DNA of 64,000 nt from Neocallimastix lanati (nom. inval.) (GCA_016946835.1 JACVTC010000015.1:1333501-1397500), one strand, 5' to 3'; positions 10,741-22,277 are shown, counted from the stretch's first letter. The notes: generated by a model from the letters alone, not told the origin. Program-made: numbers and translations.

Positions 10741-11075
10741 ATTAAGGAATATAAATATAAATATAAATATATATGGTAAATATAAAAATAAGAAAAAAAT
10801 AAAAAAAATAAGATAAAAAAAAAAAAAAAAAACACTAAGGGGAAAAAATAACTTATTTAAACTTTGATATGAATTTTTTTTTTTTTATTTTAATATACTT
10901 CTAAATAATTAATCCCCAATCCCCAAATCTAAACTTTATATAAGAATATTTACTTTAAAAAACTATTTTTATTAATTTTAATATATATAATATATATAAT
11001 ATATATAATTTAAGTTATAATAAAAAAAATTACTCAGAATAAATATATAAAATACAGATTATATATATATATAAA

Positions 11076-11640
11076 TCATTTATTATTATTTTTACCTTCA
11101 TTTAATATAAATATATCATCTACATAAACTGCCAGAATACATATGATATTGTTTTCGTAATTTCTTTTCACATATATACCTGGTTCACTTATACATCTCT
11201 TGAAATTAATCACTAATAATGTATCGATTAATTTATTGTTCCATTCACAACCGCTCTGTTTGAGTCCATAGAGTACCTTATTCAGTTTCCAGTAATAATT
11301 GCCGGACGATGGGTGCCCTCTGGGTGGACTCACATATATATCTTCTTTTTACTTCAAGATAACTCAAATAGACGTCAACTCGGCATACTTAAACGCCGAG
11401 TTGACGTCTATTTGAGTTATCTTGAAGTTTCTTTGGACGACTATAGCTATTATTATCCTTAGAGAATCAAGCTTGAGGGTCGGCGAAAAAGTGACTATAT
11501 AATCTACTCCATATCGCTGGGTGAAACCTCGTGCGACTAGACGTGCTTTTCTTTTAATGATGTTTCCTTTGGAATCTCTCTCAAACTTGAATATCCGCTT
11601 ACACGATAGGTGGTTTTCCAAAAGATAAGTATGCGCCAAG
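11076..11640 (-). mobile_element. Ty1/copia retrotransposon reverse transcriptase relic
   Basis: Minus-strand frames give typical copia RT pieces in order. From about 11625 down to 11384: LSCKRIFKFERDSKGNI, KARLVARGFTQRYGVDY, FSPTLKLDSLRIIIAI and FKITQIDVNSA. From about 11340 down: EDIYVSPPRGHPSS, KLNKVLYGLKQSGCEWNNKL, SEPGIYVK and ICILAVYVDD, the last holding the polymerase YVDD. The two parts are separated by an inverted insertion. The RT breaks off after the YVDD region; gag, integrase, RNase H and LTRs are absent here. Non-functional. Confidence 0.9.
11352..11427. repeat. 33-bp perfect palindrome inside the copia RT
   Basis: Arms at 11352-11384 and 11395-11427 are exact reverse complements with a 10-nt loop. 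The plus strand at 11353-11400 encodes the copia motif FKITQIDVNSAYLNAE, and the minus strand encodes the same motif up to NSA. An inverted copy of the codons is thus inserted at the CTCGGC microhomology, as expected for a template-switch (fold-back) event. Confidence 0.85.
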
Positions 11641-11641
11641 T

Positions 11642-12280
11642 GCTATGGCAGGAAATTTTGATATATTACAACTACAGAGTTATTTATAGACCAAGATCCA
11701 CGAATGAAAGGGCTGATAGCTTATCAAGGTGCCTAGGACTATTCAAACGATCAAGAAATGCAGTACGAAATTAATCCTCGATCCAAATAAATGAACTTTT
11801 TACTGCTTCCTGAACCTTGCTGACGACATTTCCTTGTTCAATTCAATTAAATTAAATCAAGTGGAGGAACCAATCTTCAGTCCAATAATTAATGTCTTAA
11901 ACGGGAATGAGTCCGAATTGAAGCATGTTCGCGAGTATGTATGACTTATCCAAATTCTCTCTAGAAAACAATTCCATTCTTTATAATGGATTGATCTGAT
12001 CTGTGTACCTGAATCTTTTAGAAAAGGAAGTTCTCTCCACATATCATGACTATGCCTCTTCAGGACACCTAGGAAATGGGAAAACAGCCAAACTAATCAG
12101 TAAAAACTTTTACCGGCCTGCTTAGATGATAGATATTCAAAACTACGTAAAATCTTATAAAATATGCTCCAGTATGAAATCTTCTCGTCATAAACCCGAA
12201 ATGGTGAAATGTAAAATAATCCTATATAAACCGGGGCCAGAAAGGGGTAGTGTAGTTGTATGTCTCCTAATTCAAATCAA
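11642..12280 (+). mobile_element. Ty3/gypsy retrotransposon relic (RNase H end plus integrase zinc-binding region)
   Basis: Plus strand from 11642 reads LWQEILIYYNYRVIYRPRST then NERADSLSR, the end of gypsy RNase H. After a diverged linker, about 12000-12180 reads VPESFRKEVLSTYHD, SGHLGNGKTAKLISKNFYRP and, past a stop, DIQNYVKSYKICSSMK. This matches the HHCC zinc-binding domain of gypsy integrase (H...H...C..C). Several stops and frameshifts are present, so it is dead. It abuts the oppositely oriented copia relic at about 11640. Confidence 0.85.
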
Positions 12281-12823
12281 AAATAATTTTCTTTAACCAT
12301 GCGCCACGCATTATAATATATGCGCCACTACAATAAATTAAATGGACATAATCGATTATTTCAGTCATTAGTATTTTATATTATGTCCAAAAAAATATAT
12401 AAGATGAAATACTATAAAAAAAAAAAAAAAAAAAAAAAAATATTTCAAAGAATTAGAAATTTTTCTTTTTCTCTTTTTTTTTATAACTTTTCTTTTCAAT
12501 AAAAAGATCAATTTTTTATAAGAAGTTTTACATATTAGAAATAGATAAAACTATAAACCATTCCTCAAAATATTAATAAATACTACTCTAATAGAGAGAA
12601 ACCAAAGAATTGAGGAAAGATAATTTTAAATTACATCATTAATAAAATAAAAATAGTAAATAAAGTTGTATAATCGTGTGATATTCCAGTAAACATTAAT
12701 TTATTGCTAATATATTTAACACCCTATAAGATAAAAAGTAAATAAAAACTGCTAACATCAAAAAAAAAAAAAAAAAAAAAATAATATTTAATATATTCAT
12801 TGTCTTTAAAAAATAAAATAAAA
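12281..12823. other. AT-rich spacer upstream of the B-box gene
   Basis: Contains poly(A) tracts near 12415-12440 and 12762-12780. A 60-codon plus frame at 12320 is not supported as a gene. The last part would hold the promoter of the B-box/SPRY gene. Confidence 0.4.
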
Positions 12824-14161
12824 ATGAAATGTAATAAAAAGTGCTCTTCTAAAAAGCATGCAGATATTAATGCAATATCTTATTGCCAAGAATGTGATGT
12901 ATTTATGTGCAACAAATGTATAAATCATCATGATGAAGTATTAGATTTTCATCATAAATATAATTTAAATGAACAAGACATTACTGACATATTTACTGGA
13001 ATATGTAAGGAACCAGAACATAAAAAAGAATTAAATTATTATTGCAAAAATCATAATCAATTATGTTGTGTGGCTTGTTTAAGCAAAATAAAAGACGAAG
13101 AAAATGGACAACATACAGAATGTAATGTTTGCTCAATTAAAGATATTGAAAATGAAAAAAAAAATAAATTAAAAGAAAATATTAAATATATGGAAGATTG
13201 CTCAGTAAAAATTAAAAATTCAATTGATGAATTAAAAAAATTATTTGAAGAAATAAATCATAATAAAGAAGAACTAAAGCTAAAAGTATCCAAAGTATTT
13301 ACTCAGATAAGAAAAGCAATAGATGAAAGAGAAGATAAAATATTATTAGAAATTGATGAAAAATTTAGTAAAAATTATTTTAAAGAAGAAATAATTCATC
13401 AAAATGAAAATTTACCAAATAAAATTATAGAATCTATAGAAAGAGCGAAATCAATTGAAAAAGAATGGTATAAAAAAAAATTAAATATATTAATAAATGA
13501 TTGTATCAATATAGAAAAAAATATTGAAAATGTAAAAGAAAAGAATAAAAATATAGACAGATGCAATTTAAATAAAAAAAAAATTAAATTTTGGCCTGAA
13601 AAAGAAAATGAAATAAATGATTTTTTAGAAACAATAGCAAAATTTGGCAAAATAATAGATGGATTAGACTTTCAATTTAAAGAGGGGGAAAATTATGTTT
13701 TAAGCAATAATGGCTTAATTTGCACCAAAAATAATGGAGGAGATAATTGGAATTGTACTATTGTTGGAAATAAGGAAATCCCAAAAAATGAAGTAAGTAA
13801 ATGGAAAATAAAAATAAATAATTTTGCAATAAAAAGCAATACTTGGAATGTATTAATTGGAATAGGACCAGATAATCCAAATAATAAAGAAAATTTTTAT
13901 AATAAATGTTGGAGTTTTATTTGTGGAAATTCTCAACTTAGTTTAAAAAGTGGAAATCATACAAAGTATAAACAATATAGGTCATTGAGTAAAGGAGATA
14001 TTATTGAGGTTATTGTTGATAGAAAATTAGGCAGTTTATATTTTGCAATAAATGGAGAAAATTATGGAATAGCTTTCTCTGAAATACCAAAAGATGACAT
14101 TTTATATCCTATTGTTATGTTAAATGATCAAAATCAAATGGTTGAAATAATACAATCCTAA
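12824..14161 (+). CDS. TRIM-like protein: two B-boxes, coiled coil, SPRY
   Basis: ATG at 12824 in AAAATGAAATG context; the frame extends upstream only to non-ATG codons. 445 aa, single exon. Residues about 3-45 form a B-box-like zinc module (CNKKCSSKKH, CQECDVFMCNKC, HH). Residues about 60-105 form a second (CKEPEHKKELNYYCKNH, CCVACL, H). Residues about 110-260 are Lys/Glu-rich coiled coil. From about 275 to the end is a SPRY domain: GGDNWNCTIVG, WNVLIGIG, CWSFICG, GDIIEVIVDRKLGSLYFAIN, FSEIP, LYPIVML. No RING finger precedes the B-boxes, so E3 ligase activity is not indicated. The architecture suggests protein binding and oligomerisation, probably cytosolic. Function unknown. Confidence 0.85.
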   Translation: MKCNKKCSSKKHADINAISYCQECDVFMCNKCINHHDEVLDFHHKYNLNEQDITDIFTGICKEPEHKKELNYYCKNHNQLCCVACLSKIKDEENGQHTECNVCSIKDIENEKKNKLKENIKYMEDCSVKIKNSIDELKKLFEEINHNKEELKLKVSKVFTQIRKAIDEREDKILLEIDEKFSKNYFKEEIIHQNENLPNKIIESIERAKSIEKEWYKKKLNILINDCINIEKNIENVKEKNKNIDRCNLNKKKIKFWPEKENEINDFLETIAKFGKIIDGLDFQFKEGENYVLSNNGLICTKNNGGDNWNCTIVGNKEIPKNEVSKWKIKINNFAIKSNTWNVLIGIGPDNPNNKENFYNKCWSFICGNSQLSLKSGNHTKYKQYRSLSKGDIIEVIVDRKLGSLYFAINGENYGIAFSEIPKDDILYPIVMLNDQNQMVEIIQS

Positions 14162-14642
14162 AATGAAAAAAAATATATATATATATATATACTAAAAATA
14201 ATGATATCATTAATTTATAACTTATTTTTATTTAGGCCTTTTATTTGGTCGATATTTAGAAGCTAAAATCTATAATTTATGAAGTTCATCAAAATTTAGA
14301 AAAAATAATAAAATTTATTTTTATTAATATACTTTTTTTTAATCGGGGCGCAATCCCTATTTTATGTATAAATTATATAATATTTTATTATTATTTAATT
14401 TTTATTAAATTAATAATTAATTTTTTTTTTTTTTTTTTAAAAAAATATAAATCTTAATAAAATAAAATATTTAAAAATAGATAATTTTATTTCATTATCT
14501 TTTTTTTTTATATTTATTCTATTTTTTTTTTTTTTTTATTTTTTTTTATTTTTTTTTCTGTATAAATATATATATATACATGCATATTTATACATATATT
14601 TTAATTTTTATTTTTTTTATTTCTATTTTTTAATTGTTATTA

Positions 14643-14676
<34 letters not shown>

Positions 14677-14925
14677 AAAAAAAAAAAAAAATAAAGGATG
14701 ACTATAAATATGAATAAAAATTATAATAAAAAAAATTTTTTTATTAATATTTATATTTATAAAAGTTTATTATATTGTTATTATTATTTATTATTATTAT
14801 TATTATTATTGTTATTGTTGTTAAGCGTCAGGAATTTATTGCTTATAATTATTTCAATGTTATTAAGATATTTTACAATATAGAGTTACTAGCACTTAAT
14901 TATTCTAAATTAAAATACTTTTTAT
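14162..14925. other. AT-rich intergenic DNA
   Basis: Poly(T)/poly(A) tracts, TA microsatellite and a leucine-type (TTA)n tract near 14776-14821. No gene supported. Confidence 0.5.
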
Positions 14926-14927
14926 AT

Positions 14928-15115
14928 TAATATATTGTGGCTTATACATTTTTTATAATACAATAGGTTTCAAAACATTTTACACCTATTTCATATATTT
15001 CACCTATTCTAACCTATTCCTTCCTTAAACCTAGTTATTCACTAATGAATAAATTGGTACACTGGTGGTGAATATGTGTAAATAGAACTATCCTATTTTA
15101 TAATATTAACTTGAT
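14928..15115 (+). repeat. Dispersed repeat, copy 1 (about 180 bp)
   Basis: Its reverse complement matches 44862-45030 with only scattered differences. Shared blocks include CCTATTCCTTCCTTAAACCT and GAACTATCCTATTTTATAAT. No coding potential. It lies immediately 5' of the zinc-transporter pseudogene, where exon 1 would be expected. Confidence 0.8.
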
Positions 15116-15166
15116 ATTATTAAACTATTATTTTATTTTATTTTTTTTTTTTTTTTTATATTTTAG

Positions 15167-15352
15167 GTTCATTGGCATTGGTTAGTGATAGTTTTCATAT
15201 GCTTTCAGGTAATTATTGAAAAATTGTTAAAATGACCCTATTTATTAGAATAAAATAATAAAATTTATAATTATTATTTTTAATTTATTAAATAGGCTAT
15301 TCTTACTAGTTATTATTATTATAATTATTATTATTATTATTTATTTGTATAA

Positions 15353-15425
<73 letters not shown>

Positions 15426-16705
15426 TTTTTTTATCCATTAATTATTATAATATAAAGATGTAACTGGTTTTATTAATTTCGATTGTTGGAATTTATCTTT
15501 CCAATCGTCATGCTACCAGAGCTCATTCTTTTGGTTTTCATCATGTTAAAATTATTGGCGTTTTAAATTCTATTCAATTAATTTGGGTAGTGACTGTCTT
15601 CTTAGTTAATGAATCAATTGATCGCTTAAGAAATTCAATAGAAATTAATGGTATAGTTATGCTAATCACTGCTGTCATTGGTATCATCATGAATATTCTT
15701 CTTTTCTTTATTCTTGGTGATGGTCATGATGAGCATAGTCATGGACATAGTGGTCATAGTCATGATAGTGAAAAGGAATGCCATTGGGGATGACTTTAGT
15801 GAGCATGTTTCAAAGTAAAAAAATCTTAAACAAAAAATAAAAAATTTTGATAAGGTAATATATGTAATATATATGTATTCATAATCATAATTATTTTTTT
15901 TTTTTTTTTTTTTATTTATTTTTAAAATGTGACTGTATTTTATATAAAATTTTATATAAAATTTTATATCATTTTATATTTATTTTATTTAATAATACTA
16001 ATATACTAATGAAAACTTTATATATATATTATATAAATATTTATAATAAACGTTATTATTTATTAATATCATTATTTTTATGATTATTATTGTTAATAAT
16101 ATTTTTTTTTTTTATTTTTATTGAAATAATATTAGAATATGAATATTAATGTTAAATCTGCATTTATTCATGTTTTGGGTGATTTATTATCTTCTATTGG
16201 TGTTTTAATTGCAGGTATTATTATATGCATCAATAAAGATTTAGTATTTTTCAATCCAATATGTACTTTCATCTTTTCTGACTTAATTATTATTACCACT
16301 TTCAATTTATTTCGTCAATCCCTTTCCGTAATAATGGAATCTATTCCAAGAGATATTGATACGAAGAGTATTATACAAAATTTTTTTTAGATTAAAGGAG
16401 TAGAACAAGTTCATGATCTTCATATATGGAATTTAACGGTAGGTAAACCCTCATTGATTGTTCATATTACGTTTGATGTATCACTTGAAGAGGAATCCAT
16501 TCTTTGTACCTTTGAACGTATTTTATATGTATTTTATATGAAGCCCAAATGATCATATGTTCCAATGATCATATTCATCATACTACCATTCAATTAGAAC
16601 CCAATAAAAAAGAGTAAAGAATATCAATTACACGATCATTACAACAATCTTTTCACGGAACACTGTGAACCAGAAATGTGTCATATTGTTAAAAAGAATA
16701 AATAA
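15167..16705 (+). pseudogene. Zinc transporter (CDF) pseudogene, inverted partial copy of the gene at 39279-41174
   Basis: Three of the four exons of the intact gene are recognisable with splice sites kept: 15167-15208 (TM2, SFHMLS), 15458-15854 and 16136-16705. Exon 1 is missing. Disabling changes include an extra A in exon 3 (TTTATTAATTTCG for TTTATTATTTCG), a stop after the shortened His-rich loop, AAG to TAG near 16388-16390, and a 10-bp duplication near 16530. Similarity to the parent is high in exons, extends through introns and the 3' flank, and ends near 16885. The copy is therefore a segmental DNA duplication, not a retrocopy. Confidence 0.9.
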
Positions 16706-16885
16706 ATTGTCAAAGTTAAGAAGAAGGGGAAAATAAATTATAGAAAAAGAAATATATATATATATGTGTATATATATAAGGATTTAATTTAATAATTCAT
16801 AAAAAAAAAAAAAAATAAAATAAAATAAAATAAATCAACCAACAAGTAGACAAATAATTTATTTAATATTTAATTTTTTTTTTAT

Positions 16886-17310
16886 ATAAAAATTTATATA
16901 TATATATAAAAAAAAAAAAAATTAATTATAAATTAAAAATAAAACAGTATATATAACCAACCATCAATAATAATTCGATCACTTTTTTTTTTTTTTTCTT
17001 TTAAATTAATAAATAAAAATGAAAACCTTCACAAATAATTACTATAAAGTTTTTACAATATTAAAATACAAAACGAATCTAAAAATTATTTTTATTACTT
17101 TATTATATATTTTTTGTTTTGTTTTTATTCAATTTAATTTTATTATTTTTATATTTTTAAATTTTATTAAAATATTTAAAAAAAAAAAAAATTTTTTTTT
17201 ATATATTTTATTTTTAATTATATATATATTATTATATTAATTATTTATACTTTATTTTTTATTTTTATAAAAAAAAAAAATGATAGTATATTTTTTTATA
17301 TTTTTAAGAA
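16886..17310. other. AT-rich spacer
   Basis: Poly(A)/poly(T) and an ATG-started Phe/Ile-rich frame at 17019-17240 that is translation of poly(T). No supported gene. Confidence 0.4.
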
Positions 17311-18258
17311 TTAATTATAATTAATTATAAGTTCGCTTGTTTCTTCTTCTTCTTCCATTCTATTATAGTTTTGTTCTTTATTTTTGCGTTTTGATAATTT
17401 TATGGAGACAACGATTACTATTATAAATAATACTACAAATGCCATGGAACAAATTAACATAGGTGAAAATTTACTTTTTTTTTGTTCATAAGATACATTA
17501 TCTTCATTTTTAAGATAGTCCTTTCCAAAATTCATGAGGGAACCTTCTCTTCTCTTATAATAATAGTAAATACCCTCATCAGGAGCCTTAGCAACTCTTG
17601 GGTTTTTTTCCATAAATGCAGATCTAAATATTACATCTTCTCCAACCTTACGATCAACACCATATTGAATATTATATTTATTAATAAATTCTCTTCTCCA
17701 AATACTATCATAGGTACCACCGTAGATATTGTATTCACTATGATGTCTAATTTTATCGGAAAGGTTTGTACCATATACAAAAATACCTCTTACCATATCT
17801 TTGTCTTTAGAATATTTATATAAAAATTCATAGAAACGCTTATCGGCATAGTCATCACTATCAATGAATCCAATAAATTCACCAACAGCAGCTTTCATAC
17901 CTATATTTCTAGCTATACCTGCTCCTTGATTTTTTTCTAATGCTATAATTTTTAAGCGTGGATCATCTTTATGCTTATTTATAATTTCTAAGGTATTATC
18001 AGTGGAATGATCGTCCACAACAATAATTTCAATTTCTTTAAGAGTTTGCTCAAGTGCACTTCCTAAAGAACGTTCTATAAACTCAGCTGAATTATATACT
18101 GGAATAATAACTGATACTTTTATATTTGATTTCTCCTGTGTACCATCTTGATTATTATCCTTTTTTTCATCATTTTCACAATTGACAAATTGAATTAGAC
18201 TTAAAAATATAAAAAATATAAAAAGTCTTTTAAAAATTTTATTAATTTTCGCTATCAT
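17311..18258 (-). CDS. Membrane-anchored family 2 glycosyltransferase
   Basis: ATG at 18256-18258; 315 aa, no intron. Residues 1-27 form a signal peptide or anchor ending FVNC. Residues about 48-250 form a GT-A/GT2 domain: VSVIIPVYN, VVDDHSTDNTLEIINKH, KNQGAGIARNIGMKAAVGEF, the metal/nucleotide-sugar motif DSDDYAD, and GEDVIFR as the likely catalytic acidic site. Residues about 264-288 form a transmembrane helix, followed by KRKNK and an acidic tail. The enzyme would transfer a sugar from a nucleotide sugar. The topology (signal, catalytic domain, C-terminal TM) places the catalytic domain in the ER/Golgi lumen or outside, which is unusual for GT2. The domain resembles bacterial capsule/LPS-type transferases, so transfer is possible. 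Substrate unknown. Confidence 0.85.
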   Translation of the reverse strand: MIAKINKIFKRLFIFFIFLSLIQFVNCENDEKKDNNQDGTQEKSNIKVSVIIPVYNSAEFIERSLGSALEQTLKEIEIIVVDDHSTDNTLEIINKHKDDPRLKIIALEKNQGAGIARNIGMKAAVGEFIGFIDSDDYADKRFYEFLYKYSKDKDMVRGIFVYGTNLSDKIRHHSEYNIYGGTYDSIWRREFINKYNIQYGVDRKVGEDVIFRSAFMEKNPRVAKAPDEGIYYYYKRREGSLMNFGKDYLKNEDNVSYEQKKSKFSPMLICSMAFVVLFIIVIVVSIKLSKRKNKEQNYNRMEEEEETSELIINYN

Positions 18259-18879
18259 TTTTCTTATTATGTACTATGGTTTTATTTTTTTAATATGCTG
18301 TTAAATTATGATATTATTATTATTTCTATTTAAATTATTATTTTATTATTTATTTATTATATATAATTTTTATTTGTTTTTTATGATAAATGTACTTTAT
18401 TTTTTTTTTTAATAATAATTATTATTATTTTATTCTATTTTATTTTATTTAGTTTATTTAATTAAAGTTCTTTTTTGCGGATAATTTATACGTTTCGTGA
18501 TTTTCTTTTTTTATTAATTTTTTTGTTTTTTGCTTGAGTTTTTTATATTTTTTTTTTGTTTATGATTTTCTTTAATTTTTTCTTTTTTTCCTTAATTATT
18601 ATTATTTTAAAACACACTTTTAATATTATTATTATTAATTTTAAAATATTTAATAAATAAAATGTGTTAATTATTAAATAATAATATTTATTTAATAAGC
18701 GTTACTTCTTTAAAATTATATTTTATTTAAAAAAAAAAAAAAAAAATACTTAAGAAATAAAAAAATTTAAAAAAAGGAATAGAAAAAAAAAATTTATAAA
18801 TGGTATTTCTTAAATATGATATAATAAAAGTTTCAAAAAGAAAAAAAAAAAAAAATAAAAATGAAATTAGAATATATTT

Positions 18880-19215
18880 ATATTGAATTAAATAAATAAT
18901 TGAATAATAAATAGTAAATAAATAATATATAATAAAATAATTGAATAATAAATAAATAATAAAGAATAAAGAGTATTTAGTAATAAATAATAAATATTAA
19001 ATATTAAATATTAAATAATATAAATAAATAATAAATAATAAATAATAAATAATAAATAATAAATAATAAATAATAAATAATAAATAATAAATAATAAATA
19101 ATAAATAATATATAATAAATAATAAATAATAAATAATATATATAATATATATAATATATACAATTGGATAATAAAAATATAATAAACATTAAATAAATAA
19201 AATAATTGAATAATA
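18880..19215 (-). repeat. TTTATTA heptamer array
   Basis: Plus strand shows AATAAAT units flanked by ATTGAATAATAAATA and AAAGAGTATTTA motifs, the same set seen at 49000-49245 and 63750-63960. Confidence 0.75.
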
Positions 19216-20431
19216 AATAAGTTGTCCCAAGTTTTAAAAAAAAAATTAAAAAAAATTTTTAATTTACACTAATAATTATAATTAGCCAATTAAATAATTA
19301 CAATAATAATAAACTATCACATCATTTATCCATGAAAATTTTAAATTATTAAATTATAATTAAATTATATATATAATTTATTTTTAATCTATTATACATT
19401 ATTAAATTGATAATTAGCCAATAGAAAATATTGAAGGTCTTTTTCTTAATATAAATTTTTTTTTTTGGATATTGCAAAATTAATTATTTTATTAATTATT
19501 AATTATTATTTATTTATTTATTATTTATTTATTTATTCGATTAATTATTTAATATTTATTTATTCAATTATTATTTATTTATTTATTTATTTATTTATTA
19601 TATATTAGAAAATTAAAAATTTAAGTATGAATAATTAAATCTTTTATATAAAAGTGGGTGGGGTGGATTATTATACTATCTTTTGTTTCCATAAATTTAT
19701 AGTATTAATATAAATTAATAAATATAAATTAATATAAATGTAAATATATTAATATAAATTAATAAATGTAAATTAATATAGATATATATTAATATAAATT
19801 AATAATATATAAAATTATTATAAATATAAATAATAATCCAATTAATGTAAAAGAAATGTATTAATGTATTGAAATGTATTAAAGTAGATATTAAATTTAA
19901 TATCCTATATAAAAAACAAATAAATTAAACTTTATTTTATCAAAATAGTTAATATATTAGCACATATTCTATCGAATTAATATACAGTAATTTCGATAGA
20001 ATATATTATATTGTATCTAAATAATTCTATCCAAATATATTGCAGTATATTTAAATTGATAGAATATTTATAGAATAAAATATATTATTAAATTAAAATT
20101 CAAGGTATATTAATATATTAAAGCTGGATTTTATTATATATCAAAATATATTCTATAAATTTCAAGAATATTTATATTTTAAAATTAATAAATTAGATAG
20201 TATATTACATTATATATATAACTATTATTTAATATACTTTAATAAAATTTAAGATAAAAAAAAAAATAATGAACTTTAAGTAATATTAAAAACTAAAAAA
20301 GAAGATTCTTAAAATTTTTGAATTAATGAATTTAGAATAGAATAAAAAAAACTTTTAATTAAATAGAAAATTCCTTTTTTTTTTTTTAGAATGAAAATTT
20401 TTATTTTTACTAATTATTTATTTAATTAATT

Positions 20432-20522
20432 AATTATTTATCTATTTATTTATCTATTTATTTATCTATTTATTTATCTATTTATTTATCTATTTATTTA
20501 TCTATTTATTTATCTATCTATT
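20432..20522. repeat. 12-bp tandem array TTTATCTATTTA
   Basis: About seven head-to-tail near-perfect copies. No coding potential. Confidence 0.8.
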
Positions 20523-21354
20523 TTTATTAATTATTTATATATTTATTTATATATATATTTATTTAATTACTGTTTTAAAATTTAAAAATATAACTACATA
20601 TAAATACTTAATAAATAATAAAATAAGGTTATTTTAATTAAAAAAATGTAAAACAAAAATATAATTTACATAAATTTTATACTTTATCATAAATATATTA
20701 TATCACGTTATTATATTCACGTGAATACAAATTAATAAAATAAAATAAAATAAAATAAAGTTTAATTGCTTATAATAAAGGTTTAATACATATCATGTGA
20801 AATAAAACAAATAGGTGTAGTAACATATTTGTATATTTAATAATAATAATTAAATATTAAACTTATATCTTTTTGATAATAATTATTTTATTTTATTTTA
20901 TTTCAATATGTAATATTATAATTATAATAATTATAATACTTTATTTCATATAAAATTTATATATTTCTATATATTAGAATATATAATTAATAGATTACCT
21001 ATTTCTTATCAATAGATTAGATTATTTATATTAGAAATAGAGAACTCTCTTGTAAATTTTTAGGAATTAGAATTATTATTTTAATTGTACGAATATTATA
21101 ATATTATTAATAAAACTTACTAAACAACCATTATTTTAAAAACCCACTGCTTATATAAATTATTGCACATGAAAGTCCCGCATATCACATGTCATATCAT
21201 ATTCCCTTTTTTTTTTTTTTTTCATTCCTTTAACATTCTTTATATATATATAATATTTTTTATTTTTAAAACATTTAGTATCCATTTTTATTAAATTATA
21301 ATTCTATTCTTTTTTAAAACAATATAAAAAATATAGATAAAATATAAAATAATA

Positions 21355-21455
21355 TAAATAAATATAAATAAATATATCTATAAAATATAAAAAATATAAA
21401 TAAATATATCTATAAAATATAAAAAATATAAATAAATATATCTATAAAATATATA
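21355..21455. repeat. 32-bp tandem repeat, three copies
   Basis: ATATATCTATAAAATATA recurs at 21372, 21404 and 21436, a constant 32-bp period. Confidence 0.8.
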
Positions 21456-21909
21456 TAAAATATAAAATAATATAATAAATATAAAATAATATAATAAATA
21501 TAATAAAATATAATAAGAAAAAAGGAGAATGAAATATTATATACAATATTATTTAATAAGAATTTTAATTATTATATAAAATATTATATTTAATTATTAT
21601 TAAAATATATTATATACAATATTATTATTTAATAATAAAAAAAAATAACAAAAAATAAAAAATAAAATAAAATAATAATAATAATTAATTTTTTGATTTA
21701 TTATAAACTTATTTATAATTATTATTTAATAATTAATAATAATAATTAAATAAAATAATAATTATAATTGATATTATTAATCACTACAAAAAAATATAAA
21801 CACTTAAATATATATGAAAATACACTTTTTATTTTATTTTATTTTACTTTTATTTTTATTTTTATTTTATTAATACTTTAATACTTTACTCTTTTATATT
21901 ACTTCACTA

Positions 21910-22106
21910 TTTATTTTATTTTATTTTTATTTAATTCTATTTTATTTAATCTGCACTTTAATAATATTTATATTCTACTATTTATCTTATTTTTTATTTT
22001 ATTTTATTTTATTTTATTTTATTTTATTTTATTTTTATTTAATTCTATTTTATTTAATCTGCACTTTAATAATATTTATATTCTACTATTTATCTTATTT
22101 TATTTT
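21910..22106. repeat. Direct repeat of about 80 bp, two copies
   Basis: A block containing TTTAATCTGCACTTTAATAA and ending CTACTATTTATCTTATTTT occurs at about 21912-21992 and again at about 22023-22100, separated by a pentamer TTTTA array. Confidence 0.8.
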
Positions 22107-22245
22107 AATTTATTTTATTTTTACTAAACAAAATTCTTTATTTCTATTAATTTTTATTTTTTTTTTTTTTTTTAGATTCTTTTAAATCTTCTTCCTTCCT
22201 ATGTATATTGCTCTTTTTTTAAACTTTTTTAAGTTGGCACAGACA

Positions 22246-22277
<32 letters not shown>

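Noticed and set aside
14341-14365. Short GC block TCGGGGCGCAATCCC suspected as a tRNA or rRNA piece
   Set aside because: Too short; no cloverleaf or rRNA context on either side.
17019-17240. 73-codon ATG frame rich in Phe/Ile with possible membrane helices
   Set aside because: Composition equals translated poly(T)/AT-rich DNA; runs through homopolymers and lacks any motif.
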